Assembly (NCBI RefSeq): GCF_008806385.1
Contig: NZ_VZZK01000001.1
Coordinates: 186,001 to 250,000, forward strand
DNA from: Methylobacterium soli
GTDB lineage: Bacteria > Pseudomonadota > Alphaproteobacteria > Rhizobiales > Beijerinckiaceae
Direction: 5' to 3'
Length of the DNA: 64,000 nucleotides
Shown one piece after another: positions 19,709 through 30,946 of the stretch. The notes beneath the pieces are model-generated. The model had not been told where the DNA came from. It searched no databases and saw nothing but the letters and a program-made list of their open reading frames with translations. The position numbers were made by a program, and so were the translations under genes. Position 1 is the stretch's first letter. Each line of letters opens with the position of its first letter.

Positions 19709-21013
19709 TCACGGACGGGTCTGGCCGTTGCCGTGCACCCGGTACTTGAAGGTCGTCAGCTGCTCGACGCCGACTGGGCCGCGCGCATGCATCCGCCCGG
19801 TCGCGATGCCGATCTCGGCGCCGAAGCCGAACTCGCCGCCATCGGCGAATTGCGTCGAGGCATTGTGGGTGACGATGGCCGAATCGACCTCCGCGAGGAA
19901 GCGGGCTGCCTCGGCCGCATCCTCGGTGATGATCGCATCGGTGTGGTGCGAGCCATTCGCCTCGATATGCGTGATGGCCTCGTCGAGCCCGTCGACCACG
20001 CGGGCCGAGATGATGGCATCGAGGTGCTCGGTGCGCCAATCCTGCTCGGTGGCTTGGGTGACGCGCGGATCGGCCGCCTGCACCGCCCCGTCGCCGCGGA
20101 CCGCGCAGCCGGCCTCCAGCAGCGCGGTGACGAGGGGCGCGAGATGCGTCCCGGCGCAGGCCCGGTCGACGAGGAGCGTCTCGGCCGCGCCGCAGATCCC
20201 GGTCCGGCGCAGCTTGCTGTTGATCAGGACGTCGCGGGCCATGGCGAGGTCGGCGGCCGCCGCCACGTAGACGTGGCAGATGCCGTCGAGATGGGCGAAG
20301 ACCGGCACCTTCGCCTCGGCCTGGACGCGCTCCACGAGGCCGCGCCCGCCGCGCGGCACGATCACGTCGATGCAGCCGTCGAGGCCGCTCAACATGGCGC
20401 CGACCGCCGCGCGGTCCCGCGTCGGCACGATCTGGATGGCGTCGGCAGGCAGGCCCGCCTCGGCGAGCCCCTCGCTCATCGCCTTGGCGATCGCCATGGC
20501 GCTGCGGTGGCTGTCCGATCCCGCCCGCAGGATCGCGGCATTGCCGGCCTTGAGGCAGAGCGCGCCCGCATCGGCGGTGACGTTGGGACGGCTCTCGAAG
20601 ATGACGCCGATGACGCCGAGCGGCACGGCGATGCGCTCGATCAGCAGGCCGTTCGGCCGCTCGAAGGCGGCGAGCTGACGCCCGACCGGATCGGCGAGCG
20701 CCCCGATCTTCTCCACCGCGTCGGCGATGCCGGCGAGCCGCGCCTCGTCGAGGGTGAGACGGTCGATCAGCGCGCTGGTCTGGCCGGCAGTCCGCGCGGC
20801 GGCCACGTCGCGGGCGTTCTCGCGCAGGATCTCGGCGCGGCTCGCGCGGATCCGGTCGGCGATGGCCCGCAGGCCGACATCCTTGGTCTGCGCCGAGGCG
20901 AGCGCCATCTGGCGGGCGGCGGTCCGGGCGCGCCGGCCGATCGCGGCCATCTGGGTGCCGAGATCGTCGGCATCCGCGAAATCGGATTTCAGGTTCAGAG
21001 CGGGCACTGTCAC
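19709..21013 (-). CDS. proA: Gamma-glutamyl phosphate reductase (434 aa)
   Basis: NADPH-dependent reduction of glutamyl-5-phosphate to the semialdehyde, the second step of proline synthesis. Aldehyde-dehydrogenase superfamily: [40 protein letters not shown], and the catalytic-Cys region [15 protein letters not shown], with Cys near residue 265. The tail [25 protein letters not shown] is a ProA hallmark. The initiator is GTG at 21013 with GAGG just upstream. The partner proB is 99 nt upstream and nadD 47 nt downstream, an arrangement shared by many alphaproteobacteria. Confidence 0.97.
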   Translation of the reverse strand: MTVPALNLKSDFADADDLGTQMAAIGRRARTAARQMALASAQTKDVGLRAIADRIRASRAEILRENARDVAAARTAGQTSALIDRLTLDEARLAGIADAVEKIGALADPVGRQLAAFERPNGLLIERIAVPLGVIGVIFESRPNVTADAGALCLKAGNAAILRAGSDSHRSAMAIAKAMSEGLAEAGLPADAIQIVPTRDRAAVGAMLSGLDGCIDVIVPRGGRGLVERVQAEAKVPVFAHLDGICHVYVAAAADLAMARDVLINSKLRRTGICGAAETLLVDRACAGTHLAPLVTALLEAGCAVRGDGAVQAADPRVTQATEQDWRTEHLDAIISARVVDGLDEAITHIEANGSHHTDAIITEDAAEAARFLAEVDSAIVTHNASTQFADGGEFGFGAEIGIATGRMHARGPVGVEQLTTFKYRVHGNGQTRP

Positions 21014-21112
21014 GATCCTCGCGGCTCAGACATCTTGGTGGCCGCCTGTACGTTGCACCTGTCTTTGCATGGCAGAACGGCCTGGAACAACCCGGAATTG
21101 GGTCTTGCTGCC

Positions 21113-22234
21113 CTACTCTGCAAACATCGCCATGTCGTCGCGGTGCACCATTTCCGAGCGGCCCGGATGGGTCAGCAGGTCCGCGATGTGGCTGCTCGGG
21201 CGGCCGATGATGAGCGCCGCCTCGGCGCTGTCATAGGCCACGAGGCCGCGGCCGAGGGTGCGCCCGTGCAGATCGCGGATCAGCACCGCGTCGCCCCGGC
21301 CGAAGCTGCCCTCGATGGCGCGGACGCCGACCGGCAGCAGGCTCGCGCCGCCCTGGAGCGCGCGCGCCGCGCCGTCATCGATCACGAGGCTGCCGCGGGG
21401 CTCGAGGGAGCCGGCGATCCAGGTCTTGCGCGCGGCGGTCGGGGTCGAGCCCGACAGGAACCAGGTGCAGCGCCCGCCCTCGACGATCGTGCGCAGGGGG
21501 TTCTTCTCGCGCCCGTCCGCGATGATCATGTGGGTGCCACCGCCCGCGGCGATCTTGGCCGCCTCGACCTTGGTGCGCATGCCGCCCCGCGACAGCTCCG
21601 AGGCCGGGCCGCCCGCCATGGCCTCGATCTCGGGGGTGATGCGCTCGACGACCGGCAGGTGCCGGGCCTCCGGATCGGTCAAGGGGGGCGCGGTGTAGAG
21701 GCCGTCGATGTCGGAGAACAGCACCAGCACGTCGGCGCCGATCATGGTGGCGACGCGGGCGGCGAGCCGGTCGTTGTCGCCGTAGCGGATCTCGCTGGTG
21801 GCCACCGTGTCGTTCTCGTTGACCACGGGCACCGCCCGAACCTCGAGCAGCTTCAGAATCGTGGCCCGCGCGTTGAGGTAGCGGCGGCGCTCCTCGGTGT
21901 CCCGCGGCGTGACCAGGATCTGGCCCGCCACGATGCCGTGATGGCCGAGCGCCTCGGCCCAGTGCCGGGCCAGCGCGATCTGCCCGACGGAGGCGGCGGC
22001 CTGGCTCTCCTCCAGGCGGAGCGCGCCCGGCGGAAAGCCCAGCACGGTGCGGCCGAGGGCGATGCTGCCGGAGGAGACCACCAGCACGTCGACGCCGCGG
22101 GCGTGCAGGTCGGCGATGTCCTCGGCGAGCGCCGCGAGCCAGGCGTGGCGCAGGCGGCCGCGGGCCCGGTCGACCAGCAGGGCCGACCCGACCTTGATGA
22201 CGACGCGGCGGAATTCTTCGAGGGAGGGAATCAT
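21113..22234 (-). CDS. proB: Glutamate 5-kinase (373 aa)
   Basis: Phosphorylates L-glutamate with ATP; first and normally proline-feedback-regulated step of proline synthesis. The amino-acid-kinase domain includes [34 protein letters not shown] and [13 protein letters not shown], with [17 protein letters not shown]. The C-terminal PUA domain, about residues 280-370, is present ([25 protein letters not shown]). Start ATG at 22234 with [10 protein letters not shown] is the conserved beginning; longer frames upstream have no family support. The gene lies between obgE and proA. Confidence 0.96.
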   Translation of the reverse strand: MIPSLEEFRRVVIKVGSALLVDRARGRLRHAWLAALAEDIADLHARGVDVLVVSSGSIALGRTVLGFPPGALRLEESQAAASVGQIALARHWAEALGHHGIVAGQILVTPRDTEERRRYLNARATILKLLEVRAVPVVNENDTVATSEIRYGDNDRLAARVATMIGADVLVLFSDIDGLYTAPPLTDPEARHLPVVERITPEIEAMAGGPASELSRGGMRTKVEAAKIAAGGGTHMIIADGREKNPLRTIVEGGRCTWFLSGSTPTAARKTWIAGSLEPRGSLVIDDGAARALQGGASLLPVGVRAIEGSFGRGDAVLIRDLHGRTLGRGLVAYDSAEAALIIGRPSSHIADLLTHPGRSEMVHRDDMAMFAE

Positions 22235-22388
22235 CGGGACGTCGGGGGCGGGATGGCGTGTGCGGGCTCGGCCCCGGTGTGCACGAAGTCGCCGGCCTTG
22301 AACAGGAGCGGGACCGCAGGCGGCCGGGTACTCGCGGGCAGGCGGCGGCCCCGACCGCACGTGACCGATCGCGCCGGCCCGCCGCGCG

Positions 22389-23525
<1,137 letters not shown>

Positions 23526-24149
23526 TCAGGCATGCACGGCGACGAGGTCCAGGCCCCGGCTCTCCCGGCCCTGGCTCTCGCGGCGGCGCTCCCACATCCG
23601 CCGGTCGAGGCGGAAGCGATCGACCGGCAGGTCGCAGCCCCGGGCCGGGTACGGCGCCAGCACGCTGCCCGCATGCGCGAATCCGCATTTCTGCAGGACG
23701 CGCCGCGAGGCCGCATTCTCGATCCGCGCCGCCGAGGTGAGAAGCCGGCCCGGCGTATAGGCGAAATAGGCCTCCACCATGGCGCCGACCGCCTCGGTGA
23801 CGAGGCCGTTGCCCCAGTGGGGGGCGCCGAGCCAGTACCCGAGATGCGGGCCGGCCTCGCCCGGGTCCGGCTCGATCGACACGATGCCGATCAGGCTCTG
23901 GGGCTTGCCCCGGGGCGCGATGCCCATCACGAGCGAGCGCCCCTCGCTGTTGCTCCACCGCGCCTTGAGGATGAAGGCGTCGACGGTGGTGCGGTCGAGG
24001 GGATGCGGGATCCGGGCGGTCATCTCCGCGACGGCCTTGTCGCCGGCGAGCGCCACGATGGCGGCCGCGTCGGCCGCGCAGGGCCAGCGCAGCCACAGCC
24101 GCCGGGTCTCGAGGCGGAAGACGTCGTCGCGCGTCAGGTCGGGGAACAT
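23526..24149 (-). CDS. GNAT-family N-acetyltransferase (207 aa)
   Basis: Acetyl-CoA-dependent acetyltransferase of the RimJ/RimL-like group. Start FPDLTRDDVFRLETRRLWLRW leads to AADAAAIVALAGD, then VSIEPDPGEAGPHLGYWLGAPHWGNGLVTEAVGAMVEAYF, the RimJ/L signature (GYWLG.P.WG.G), followed by SAARIENAASRRVLQKCGFAHAG, where N and K-GF mark the acetyl-CoA loop. It sits between rpmA and obgE in the same direction, as in many Hyphomicrobiales. Acceptor unknown; a ribosomal protein is possible from context but unproved. Confidence 0.88.
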   Translation of the reverse strand: MFPDLTRDDVFRLETRRLWLRWPCAADAAAIVALAGDKAVAEMTARIPHPLDRTTVDAFILKARWSNSEGRSLVMGIAPRGKPQSLIGIVSIEPDPGEAGPHLGYWLGAPHWGNGLVTEAVGAMVEAYFAYTPGRLLTSAARIENAASRRVLQKCGFAHAGSVLAPYPARGCDLPVDRFRLDRRMWERRRESQGRESRGLDLVAVHA

Positions 24150-24344
24150 TCTCGGCTCCGATCACCGGGCGGAAGAACCGCCTCGGACCTTCGGACGAAG
24201 AAAGGGGAAGATGGCATCCCATCCTCCCCCGCGTTCCGTATGCACCCGGGCCCCGGTGTCAGGGCCGCGAAGGGAGCTTCGATCCGCCGGTTCGGTGTGG
24301 GACACCGGCGGGAAGCTCCTTCGTCCGTCGAGCTTGTCCGCCGC

Positions 24345-24611
24345 TTACTCGGCTGCTTCCTGCTGGGGCACCACCGCCACGAAGGCGCGGCCGCGCTTCG
24401 TCTCGAAGCGTACGCGGCCGTCGGTGAGGGCGAAGAGGGTGTGATCCTTGCCCATGCCGACATTGACGCCGGGATGCCACTTGGTGCCGCGCTGACGCAC
24501 GATGATGTTGCCGGCGATGACGGCTTCCGCGCCGAACTTCTTGACGCCGAGGCGCTGACCGGCCGAGTCGCGGCCGTTGCGGGACGAGCCGCCTGCTTTT
24601 TTATGTGCCAT
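24345..24611 (-). CDS. rpmA: 50S ribosomal protein bL27 (88 aa)
   Basis: Large-subunit ribosomal protein with an N-terminal tail reaching the peptidyl-transferase centre. Sequence opens [16 protein letters not shown], then [24 protein letters not shown] and [19 protein letters not shown]. It is the normal bL27 length. It follows bL21 by 47 nt, the classical rplU-rpmA pair. Confidence 0.98.
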   Translation of the reverse strand: MAHKKAGGSSRNGRDSAGQRLGVKKFGAEAVIAGNIIVRQRGTKWHPGVNVGMGKDHTLFALTDGRVRFETKRGRAFVAVVPQQEAAE

Positions 24612-24658
24612 GGGATCTGCTCCGAATTCGAATGGGGGCGGGGCGAGCGGCTAGAGGC

Positions 24659-24994
24659 TCAGCCCTTCGCGCTCTTCGCGCCGGCGTCGATGCCGGTGAT
24701 GCGCACCACCGTGTGGTGCTGGCGATGGCCGCGCTTGCGGCGCGAGTTCTGCCGGCGGCGCTTCTTGAAGGCGATCACCTTCTTGTCGCGGCCATGGCCG
24801 ACGATCTCGCCCGTGACGCTGATGCCGGACAGGAGCGGCGCGCCGACCTGGGTGGCGCCCTCGCCGTCCGTGAACAGCATGACCTCGCCGAAGGTGACGC
24901 TCGAACCGGCCTCGCCCTCGAGGGTGGCGATCGTGATGGTGTCGTTGGCGGCGACGCGGTACTGCTTGCCGCCGGTCTTGATGACTGCGAACAT
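24659..24994 (-). CDS. rplU: 50S ribosomal protein bL21 (111 aa)
   Basis: Large-subunit ribosomal protein contacting 23S rRNA. MFAVIKTGGKQYRVAAND at the start and KVIAFKKRRRQNSRRKRGHR near residue 80 are diagnostic. ATG at 24994; upstream about 190 bp before the HerA-like gene probably carry the promoter of the whole leftward ribosomal-Obg block. The C-terminus GIDAGAKSAKG is short, unlike some alphaproteobacterial bL21 with long tails. Confidence 0.97.
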   Translation of the reverse strand: MFAVIKTGGKQYRVAANDTITIATLEGEAGSSVTFGEVMLFTDGEGATQVGAPLLSGISVTGEIVGHGRDKKVIAFKKRRRQNSRRKRGHRQHHTVVRITGIDAGAKSAKG

Positions 24995-25183
24995 CGTTCT
25001 CTCTCGTGTTCCGATCGGCCTCCGGGGCGCGCCCCTGGGCCGGCTTTTTATCAGTTCGTCCCGACCGGCAGAGCGAGCTGCGGCGAAACGCGAAACGCGC
25101 GGACTTCTGCGAGGAAGCCGCGCGTGGTGGCCGGTGGATAGGCCGAGCGCCACCGATTTGTCAATCCGAGCGCGGCCCGGCCC

Positions 25184-26725
25184 TCAGCGCTTCATCAACC
25201 CGCCCAGCACGTTGCGCAGGATCGCGTTGCCGACCTGCGTGCCGACGCTGCGGGCCATGGAGCGCGCGGCGTTGGAGACCACCTGCTCGGCCAGGCTCTG
25301 GGGCGGCCGGCGCCCGCCCTTGGCGGCGGGCTTCGTGCCGAGCACACCGCCCAGCATGCCCCCCAGGCTGCCGAGAAGTCCGCCGAGCCCGCCCTCCGAG
25401 GCCTGGGCGGCCTCCGCGGGGGCCGCGTCGAGCCCCTTGCGCTTGGCGAGCATCTCGTAGGCGCTCTCGTTGTCGACGGCCTCGTCGTATTTTCCCCGCA
25501 ACGGGCTCTGGGCGATGATCGCGGCGCGCTCCGCCGGGGTCAGCGGCCCGACGCGCCCCTGCGGCGGCGCGATCAGGGCGCGCTCCACCACGGACGGCGT
25601 GCCCTTGGCCTCCAGGAAGCTCACCAGCGCCTCGCCGACGGCGAGCTCCGTGATGGCCTTGGCGACGTCGAAGCCCGGATTCTGCCGGAAGGTCTCGGCG
25701 GCGGACCGCACCGCGCGCTGGTCGCGGGGGGTGAAGGCGCGCAGCGCGTGCTGGACGCGGTTGCCGAGCTGCCCCAGCACGGTCTCGGGCACGTCGAGGG
25801 GGTTCTGCGACACGAAATAGACGCCGACGCCCTTCGAGCGGATCAGGCGCACCACCTGCTCGACCGCATCGAGCAGCGCCTTCGGCGCGTCGTTGAAGAG
25901 CAGGTGCGCCTCATCGAAGAAGAACACCAGCTTCGGCTTGTCGAGATCGCCGACCTCGGGCAGTTCCTCGAACAGCTCGGAGAGCATCCATAGCAGGAAC
26001 GAGGCGTAGAGCCGCGGCTTCTGCATCAGCTTGTCGGCGGCCAGCACGTTGACGATGCCGCGCCCGTCCCGGTCTGTCCGCATGAAGTCCGAGAGGTTCA
26101 GGGCCGGCTCGCCGAAGAACTTGTCGGCGCCCTGGTTCTCCAGCATCAGGAGCTGTCGCTGGATCGCCCCGACGCTCGCGGCCGAGACGTTGCCGTACTT
26201 GCCCGAGATCTCCTTCAGGTTCTCCGACAGGAAGCCCAGGAGCGCGCGCAGGTCCTTCAGGTCGATGACCGGCCATTGATTCTCGTCCGCCACCCGGAAG
26301 GCGATGTTGAGCACGCCCTCCTGGGTGTCGTTGAGCTCGAGCAGGCGCGCCAGCAGCAGCGGGCCCATCTCGGTCACGGTGCAGCGGATCGGGTGGCCCT
26401 GATCGCCGAACAGGTCCCAGAACACGGTGGGGAAGCGGTCGGGCTCGTAGGTCAGGCCCAGCTCCTCCGCCCGCTTGACGAAGACGGGCTTCGCCTCGCC
26501 CGCGGCGGCGAGCCCAGAGAGGTCGCCCTTGATGTCGGCGGCGAAGACCGGGACGCCGGCATTCGAGAAGCCCTCGGCCATGACCTGCAGGGTCACGGTC
26601 TTGCCGGTGCCCGTGGCTCCCGCCACGAGGCCGTGCCGGTTGGCGAGCCGCAGGCTCAGCTGCTCCGGCTTGCCGCCGCCGCTTCCGGAGCTCTTGCCGA
26701 CGAGAATCGTGCCGTCATCCGCCAT
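25184..26725 (-). CDS. HerA-like ATPase, DUF853 family (513 aa)
   Basis: P-loop ATPase of the HerA/FtsK superfamily (DUF853, C-terminal HerA-like type). Walker A is [18 protein letters not shown] near residue 42; the [12 protein letters not shown]alker B follows at about 285, and [30 protein letters not shown] is the sensor and arginine-finger region. A glycine-rich segment ([19 protein letters not shown]) near 435-455 is low complexity. It is probably a hexameric pump-like ATPase; no NurA partner is adjacent, and stand-alone members are widespread in Proteobacteria. ATG at 26725; a longer frame from 26815 is unsupported. Confidence 0.87.
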   Translation of the reverse strand: MADDGTILVGKSSGSGGGKPEQLSLRLANRHGLVAGATGTGKTVTLQVMAEGFSNAGVPVFAADIKGDLSGLAAAGEAKPVFVKRAEELGLTYEPDRFPTVFWDLFGDQGHPIRCTVTEMGPLLLARLLELNDTQEGVLNIAFRVADENQWPVIDLKDLRALLGFLSENLKEISGKYGNVSAASVGAIQRQLLMLENQGADKFFGEPALNLSDFMRTDRDGRGIVNVLAADKLMQKPRLYASFLLWMLSELFEELPEVGDLDKPKLVFFFDEAHLLFNDAPKALLDAVEQVVRLIRSKGVGVYFVSQNPLDVPETVLGQLGNRVQHALRAFTPRDQRAVRSAAETFRQNPGFDVAKAITELAVGEALVSFLEAKGTPSVVERALIAPPQGRVGPLTPAERAAIIAQSPLRGKYDEAVDNESAYEMLAKRKGLDAAPAEAAQASEGGLGGLLGSLGGMLGGVLGTKPAAKGGRRPPQSLAEQVVSNAARSMARSVGTQVGNAILRNVLGGLMKR

Positions 26726-26862
26726 CTGGATCGAACCCCACCGCCTGTGCCTACGGTTATGCAGGCGGGGCGCCCTATTTTCCAGATGCCGCCCCGCCGA
26801 CGCTTGATTTCGCACAGCCCAAGCCCGAAGGACGGGGCCATACCCCTCAGGAGCCTGTCACG

Positions 26863-27249
26863 ATGGAAGAATTGATTGCCCGCGTCACCAACCGGACCGG
26901 CCTCGACGCCGCGACGGCGCAGACCGCGATCGGCCACATCCTCGCCTTCCTGCAGAAGGACGGGCCCGCCACCGAGGTGAGCCAGCTCCTGGCGGCGATG
27001 CCGGGCTCCGAGACCCTGATCGCGCAGGCCAATGACGGCGAGGGCGGCGGCGGCCTGATGGGCATGCTCGGCGGCATGATGGGCGGCGGCGTCATGGCGC
27101 TCGGCCAGAAGCTGATGTCGGCCGGGGTGCCGATGGGCCAGATGCAGCCCCTCGGGCAGGAACTCTTCGCCTATGGCCGCGAGAAGGCGGGCGAGGACGT
27201 CATGGGTCCGATCGTCGGCTCGATCCCGGGCCTGAACCAGTTCGTCTGA
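26863..27249 (+). CDS. DUF2267 domain protein (128 aa)
   Basis: Small helical protein with a DUF2267-type start: MEELIARVTNRTGLDAATAQTAIGHILAFLQ. A Gly/Met-rich hydrophobic stretch (GLMGMLGGMMGGGVMALG, about residues 62-80) follows, then a second helical segment ending IVGSIPGLNQFV. The ATG has AGGAG nine bases upstream. Divergent from the HerA-like ATPase gene (137 bp between them). The Gly-Met stretch is not long enough for a stable membrane helix and may be an interaction surface. Function unknown. Confidence 0.8.
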   Translation: MEELIARVTNRTGLDAATAQTAIGHILAFLQKDGPATEVSQLLAAMPGSETLIAQANDGEGGGGLMGMLGGMMGGGVMALGQKLMSAGVPMGQMQPLGQELFAYGREKAGEDVMGPIVGSIPGLNQFV

Positions 27250-27489
27250 GAGCGGCGGACGCCGCAGCGCTCCCGGCCGCGGGAGGAACCGCGCCGGGGT
27301 CGCAACCCTTCGGCGGCTATGATTGCGCCGCCGCCGCCGGGCTCCCCCTCGGCGGCGCGCAAGTCCCTGATGCGCCGCGCCTTCCTGTGTCATAAAAGCG
27401 TGCGCGCTTCGTGGTGTTGTCGCGTCGCGAGGCGCGGGGCCGGCCATCCCGAGGGGATGCGCTCCGTGCCCCCAAGGGCAGGCTGAACC

Positions 27490-28506
27490 ATGGTGGCGAA
27501 TTTCGCCCGAGGCGCTTCCGCGGCGTGGCTGAGCGGCTGGGAGAAGGGCATCCACGGCCCGATCACCCGCCTGAGGCGACGGACCTTCGAGGCGGGGCTG
27601 CCCGGTTTCGGAGGCCGCAGCCTGGTCCCGCCCGGCGCGACGCCGATCCGCTTCGGCGAGCGTTTCAAGGCGCCCCTGGCGACGCCCGGTCTCGACCCGA
27701 GCCTCGGGCGGATCGGCAGCCTCGAGGTGCGGCTCGCCACCCGCAAATCCGAGATCCGCCGGGCGCAGCGCCTGCGCTTCCGGGTGTTCTACGAGGAGAT
27801 GTCGGCGATTCCCTCCGGGATGGCGATGCTCTCGCGCCGGGACGTCGACGATTACGACGCGGTCTGCGACCACCTCCTGGTCATCGACCACGCTGCCGAG
27901 GCGAAGCCTTTCCGCAAGCCGCGCCCGAAGGTCGTCGGGACCTATCGGCTGCTGCGGCAGGACGCGGCCGACCGCCATTTCGGCTTCTACACCGCGGGCG
28001 AGTACGACATCGCGCCCCTGCTCGCAGCCAATCCGGGCAAGCGCCTGCTCGAACTCGGCCGCTCCTGCGTGCTCAAGCCCTACCGGACCAAGCGCACGGT
28101 GGAGCTCCTCTGGCACGGCATCTACGCCTACGTGCTGCACCACCGGATCGATGCCCTGCTCGGCTGCGCCAGCCTCGAAGGCACCGACCCGGATCGCCTC
28201 GCCCTGCCGTTGAGCTTCCTGCATCATCATGCCCGCGCCCCCGAGGCGTGGCGCGCCCGGGCCCTGCCGGAGCGCTACGTGCCGATGGACCGCCTCTCCC
28301 GCGAGGCGATCGACCCCAAAGCGGCGTTGCAGGCGCTCCCGCCGCTGATCAAGGGCTACCTGCGGGTCGGCGCGACCTTCGGGGACGGCGCGGTCATCGA
28401 TCGGCAATTCGGCACCACCGACGTGTTCGTGGTGCTGCCCGTCACGGCGATCGCGGCACGCTACCTCGGGCATTTCGGGCCGGCGGCCAACCGGCACGCC
28501 GCCTGA
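27490..28506 (+). CDS. olsB: OlsB-like lyso-ornithine lipid N-acyltransferase (338 aa)
   Basis: GNAT-fold acyltransferase predicted to transfer a 3-hydroxyacyl group from acyl-carrier protein to the amino group of ornithine, the first step of ornithine-lipid synthesis. The core is SLEVRLATRKSEIRRAQRLRFRVFYEEMS (residues about 77-105), then VVGTYRLLRQDAADRHFGFYTAGEYDIAPLL, ELGRSCVLKPYRTKRTVELLWHGIYAYV, and the C-terminal YLRVGATFGDGAVIDRQFGTTDVFVVLPV: the PF13444 pattern. The 70-residue N-terminal region is unusually long and basic. Gene alone here; the OlsA acyltransferase is not adjacent. ATG at 27490. Confidence 0.88.
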   Translation: MVANFARGASAAWLSGWEKGIHGPITRLRRRTFEAGLPGFGGRSLVPPGATPIRFGERFKAPLATPGLDPSLGRIGSLEVRLATRKSEIRRAQRLRFRVFYEEMSAIPSGMAMLSRRDVDDYDAVCDHLLVIDHAAEAKPFRKPRPKVVGTYRLLRQDAADRHFGFYTAGEYDIAPLLAANPGKRLLELGRSCVLKPYRTKRTVELLWHGIYAYVLHHRIDALLGCASLEGTDPDRLALPLSFLHHHARAPEAWRARALPERYVPMDRLSREAIDPKAALQALPPLIKGYLRVGATFGDGAVIDRQFGTTDVFVVLPVTAIAARYLGHFGPAANRHAA

Positions 28507-28557
28507 GCGGCAGCGGCGGCGCGGCCCGAACCCAACCCGGATGGCGATCCTGAGCGC

Positions 28558-28650
28558 TCAGAGCCAGAAAATGGTCGAGAGGAGGAGCATCATGGCGGCC
28601 GCGACGCACAGATAGGCGCCGACGAGAAACCAGGAGCGGCGATCGCGCAT
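28558..28650 (-). CDS. Tiny single-helix membrane protein (30 aa)
   Basis: A 30-residue reading frame, shorter than usual annotation limits: a basic start MRDRRSWF, then one hydrophobic helix VGAYLCVAAAMMLLLSTIFW. GGGAG lies ten bases upstream of the ATG at 28650. It sits in the gap between olsB and the acyltransferase gene, read backward. The charge (N-in by the positive-inside rule) and clean helix suggest a real small membrane protein. It is weak evidence because the frame is so short. Confidence 0.45.
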   Translation of the reverse strand: MRDRRSWFLVGAYLCVAAAMMLLLSTIFWL

Positions 28651-28942
28651 GGGCCGGCGGCTCCCGGGACAACCGATCCGCGACGCGGCGCGCTGCCTGA
28701 CGCGCGCTCATCATTCCAAAAATTCGCGAGACCGCCAGAGCAAAGAAGGCCTGGCCTGCGAGGGTCCGAAACCGGTCGATGCCCCCGCGGGCCCTGGCGC
28801 GATCCGGCCCCGGACGCCGCGGCACGCCGGGGCGGTGACGGGCACCGCCGATCGCGCCTCCGGTCGCGCTGCCGCCGCATTCGCGGGGCATCGCCCGGAT
28901 GGTCAGGGTCGGGCGAGGGGCGCCCATGACGGAGTCGGCGCG

Positions 28943-30076
28943 ATGCGTGGCTATCGGTATGAGGCCCTGGACGGGGTGCGGGCGCTCGCGGCGCAGGTCG
29001 TGCTGGTGAGCCACGGCCTCGGCATGGCGTTCTTCCCCGTGCACAGCCCCGGCGCCGCCGCGGCCGAGTGGTTCGGGCGCCTCGCCGTGATGGTGTTCTT
29101 CTCGCTCTCCGGATTCGTGATCGCCACGAGCCTCAGCCGCCTCGTCGCCAGCGACGGCAGCCGCTTCGGCGTGGCTTACGCGGTGCATCGCCTCGCCCGG
29201 ATCTGGCCGCCGCTCGTCCTGGCGATCCTCGTCACCTTCGCGGTGGGCTGGCTCGGGCAGAACGGGCTCGCGCTGCTGACCAAGACCGGCGACGCCTATC
29301 GGCTCGACGCCATCGCGTTCCTGCGCGGCATCACCCTGACCTTCGCGCCGGGCGACGCCACCTTCGTGATCGACCGGGCGCTGTGGTCGCTGCGGCAGGA
29401 GGTCTATCTCTACGCCGTCGCGGCCTGCGCGGCCCTCGCCTTCGCGGGGCGCGGGGCCCGGCGCCTCCTCGGCGGGATCGCGGTCATCGGTCTCGTGACC
29501 GTCACGGCGGACCGGTTCTTCTACCTGCAATCGCTGGCGCTGTTCAGCGCCGGCGCCGCCGCCGCGCTGCTCGGCGGCCGGGACCGCGTCCGAATCCTCG
29601 CCGGCCGACCCTGGCTCGGCCCGGCGACCCTCGGCCTGCTCGCGGCGCCGCTGCTCTTCGTCGGGCAGCCCGGCTTCATCGATGCCATGAGCGAGGGGGG
29701 CCTGTTCCTCACCTATCAGGCCCTCCTCGGCCTGCCGGTGGCGCTCTGTCTCCTCGGCCTCGCCATCGGCGACGGGCTGGCCGCGCGGGCCTCCGCCCGC
29801 TGCAGCTGGGCGGCGGCCTTCTCCTACACGCTCTACGTGATCCACGTGCCGGTGATGACGCTGGTCTTCTCGCTGCGCGCCCATTTCGGGCTGGCGCCCG
29901 GCCTCGGCGGGACTTTGGCCACCCTCGTGCTCGCCCTCGCGGTCGCGGAAGGCTGCTCCTACGCGGCGGCCCTCGTGGTCGAGCGCCCGCGCCTGTTCCG
30001 TCGGATCCTGTTCCGGCTCCTCGCCGCGACCGGGCTCGGGCCGCGCCCGGCCGTCCAGGCCGCGCCCTCCGCTTGA
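28943..30076 (+). CDS. Acyltransferase-3 family membrane protein (377 aa)
   Basis: Integral membrane O-acyltransferase of the AT-3 (OafA/NodX-like) group that acetylates or otherwise acylates carbohydrates on the outside of the inner membrane. RYEALDGVRALAAQVVLVSHGLG (first helix, with the conserved RA and H) and FFSLSGFVIATSLSRL are the family's signature; about ten membrane helices follow, and FSYTLYVIHVPVM near residue 296 is the conserved C-terminal motif. The mature protein has no SGNH domain. Start at ATG 28943 fits the family; upstream frames are Pro/Arg-rich. Confidence 0.86.
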   Translation: MRGYRYEALDGVRALAAQVVLVSHGLGMAFFPVHSPGAAAAEWFGRLAVMVFFSLSGFVIATSLSRLVASDGSRFGVAYAVHRLARIWPPLVLAILVTFAVGWLGQNGLALLTKTGDAYRLDAIAFLRGITLTFAPGDATFVIDRALWSLRQEVYLYAVAACAALAFAGRGARRLLGGIAVIGLVTVTADRFFYLQSLALFSAGAAAALLGGRDRVRILAGRPWLGPATLGLLAAPLLFVGQPGFIDAMSEGGLFLTYQALLGLPVALCLLGLAIGDGLAARASARCSWAAAFSYTLYVIHVPVMTLVFSLRAHFGLAPGLGGTLATLVLALAVAEGCSYAAALVVERPRLFRRILFRLLAATGLGPRPAVQAAPSA

Positions 30077-30946
30077 TCAGCCCCGCGCGTCGTCGACGAG
30101 GGCGGCCAGGCCCTCGCGAAAGGTCGGATAGGCCAGCCTCACCCCGAGCTCCTCGCGGATCAGCCGGTTCCGCACCCGCTTGTTCTCGCCGTAGAAGCTG
30201 CGCGCCATCGGGCTGAGTTCGGCGGTCTCGAAATCGACCGCCGGCGGCAGCGGCAGCCCGGCGAGATCGGCCGCATGCTCGGTCACGACCTGGGGCGGGG
30301 CCGGCTCGTCGTCGGTGACGTTGTAGACGGCCCCGTTGCGCGGCCGGTCGAGGGAGGCCGCGAGCGTCGTGGCGATGTCATCCACGTGGATCCGATTGAA
30401 GACCTGATCGCGTTTGATGATGCGCTGCGCCTTGCCCTCGCGCAGCTTCACGAAGGGGTTGCGGCCGGGCCCGTAGATGCCGGACAGCCGGAACACCTGC
30501 ACGGCCCTGCCGGTCTCGGCGCCGAGCCGGAGCCAGGCCCGCTCCACGGCGAGGCGGCTGCGCGAGCGCTCGCTGCGCGGGGTGGCCTCCGTGGTCTCGT
30601 CGATCCAGGCCCCGCCCTGGTCGCCGTAGACCCCGATGGTCGAGAGATAGCCGATCCAGCGGATTCGGCTGTTCCGGATCGTCGCCTCGTAGCGCGCCAG
30701 CACGGTGTCGCCGTCGCGCCCGGGCGGCGCCGAGATCAGCAGCGCGTCGGCCTCGGCAAGGTCGGCGGCGATGCGCGGGTCGTCCGCCTCGGGGCCAAAG
30801 GCATAAACGCGGTGAGACGATCCGGCCGAGAGGGCGCGGGCCTTCTCGGGCTCCGTTACGGTTCCGCTGATGCGTCCGAAGCGAGCGCCCTCGCGCTCGA
30901 CGAAGCGGCGCGCCGAGAAGCCGAGTCCGAAGACGAAAAGGTTCAT
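30077..30946 (-). CDS. NAD(P)-dependent epimerase/dehydratase-like protein (289 aa)
   Basis: Short-chain Rossmann protein of the SDR extended group. The glycine motif is reduced (FVFGLGFSARRFVE instead of GxxGxxG), followed by ALLISAPPGRDGD, IGYLSTIGVYGDQGG with a Y in the active-site area, VFRLSGIYGPGRNPF and RIHVDDIATTLAASL. It resembles YeeZ-like sugar-nucleotide epimerases that follow queG in other alphaproteobacteria. ATG at 30946 overlaps the queG stop by one base pattern (ATGA). Substrate unknown. Confidence 0.85.
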   Translation of the reverse strand: MNLFVFGLGFSARRFVEREGARFGRISGTVTEPEKARALSAGSSHRVYAFGPEADDPRIAADLAEADALLISAPPGRDGDTVLARYEATIRNSRIRWIGYLSTIGVYGDQGGAWIDETTEATPRSERSRSRLAVERAWLRLGAETGRAVQVFRLSGIYGPGRNPFVKLREGKAQRIIKRDQVFNRIHVDDIATTLAASLDRPRNGAVYNVTDDEPAPPQVVTEHAADLAGLPLPPAVDFETAELSPMARSFYGENKRVRNRLIREELGVRLAYPTFREGLAALVDDARG

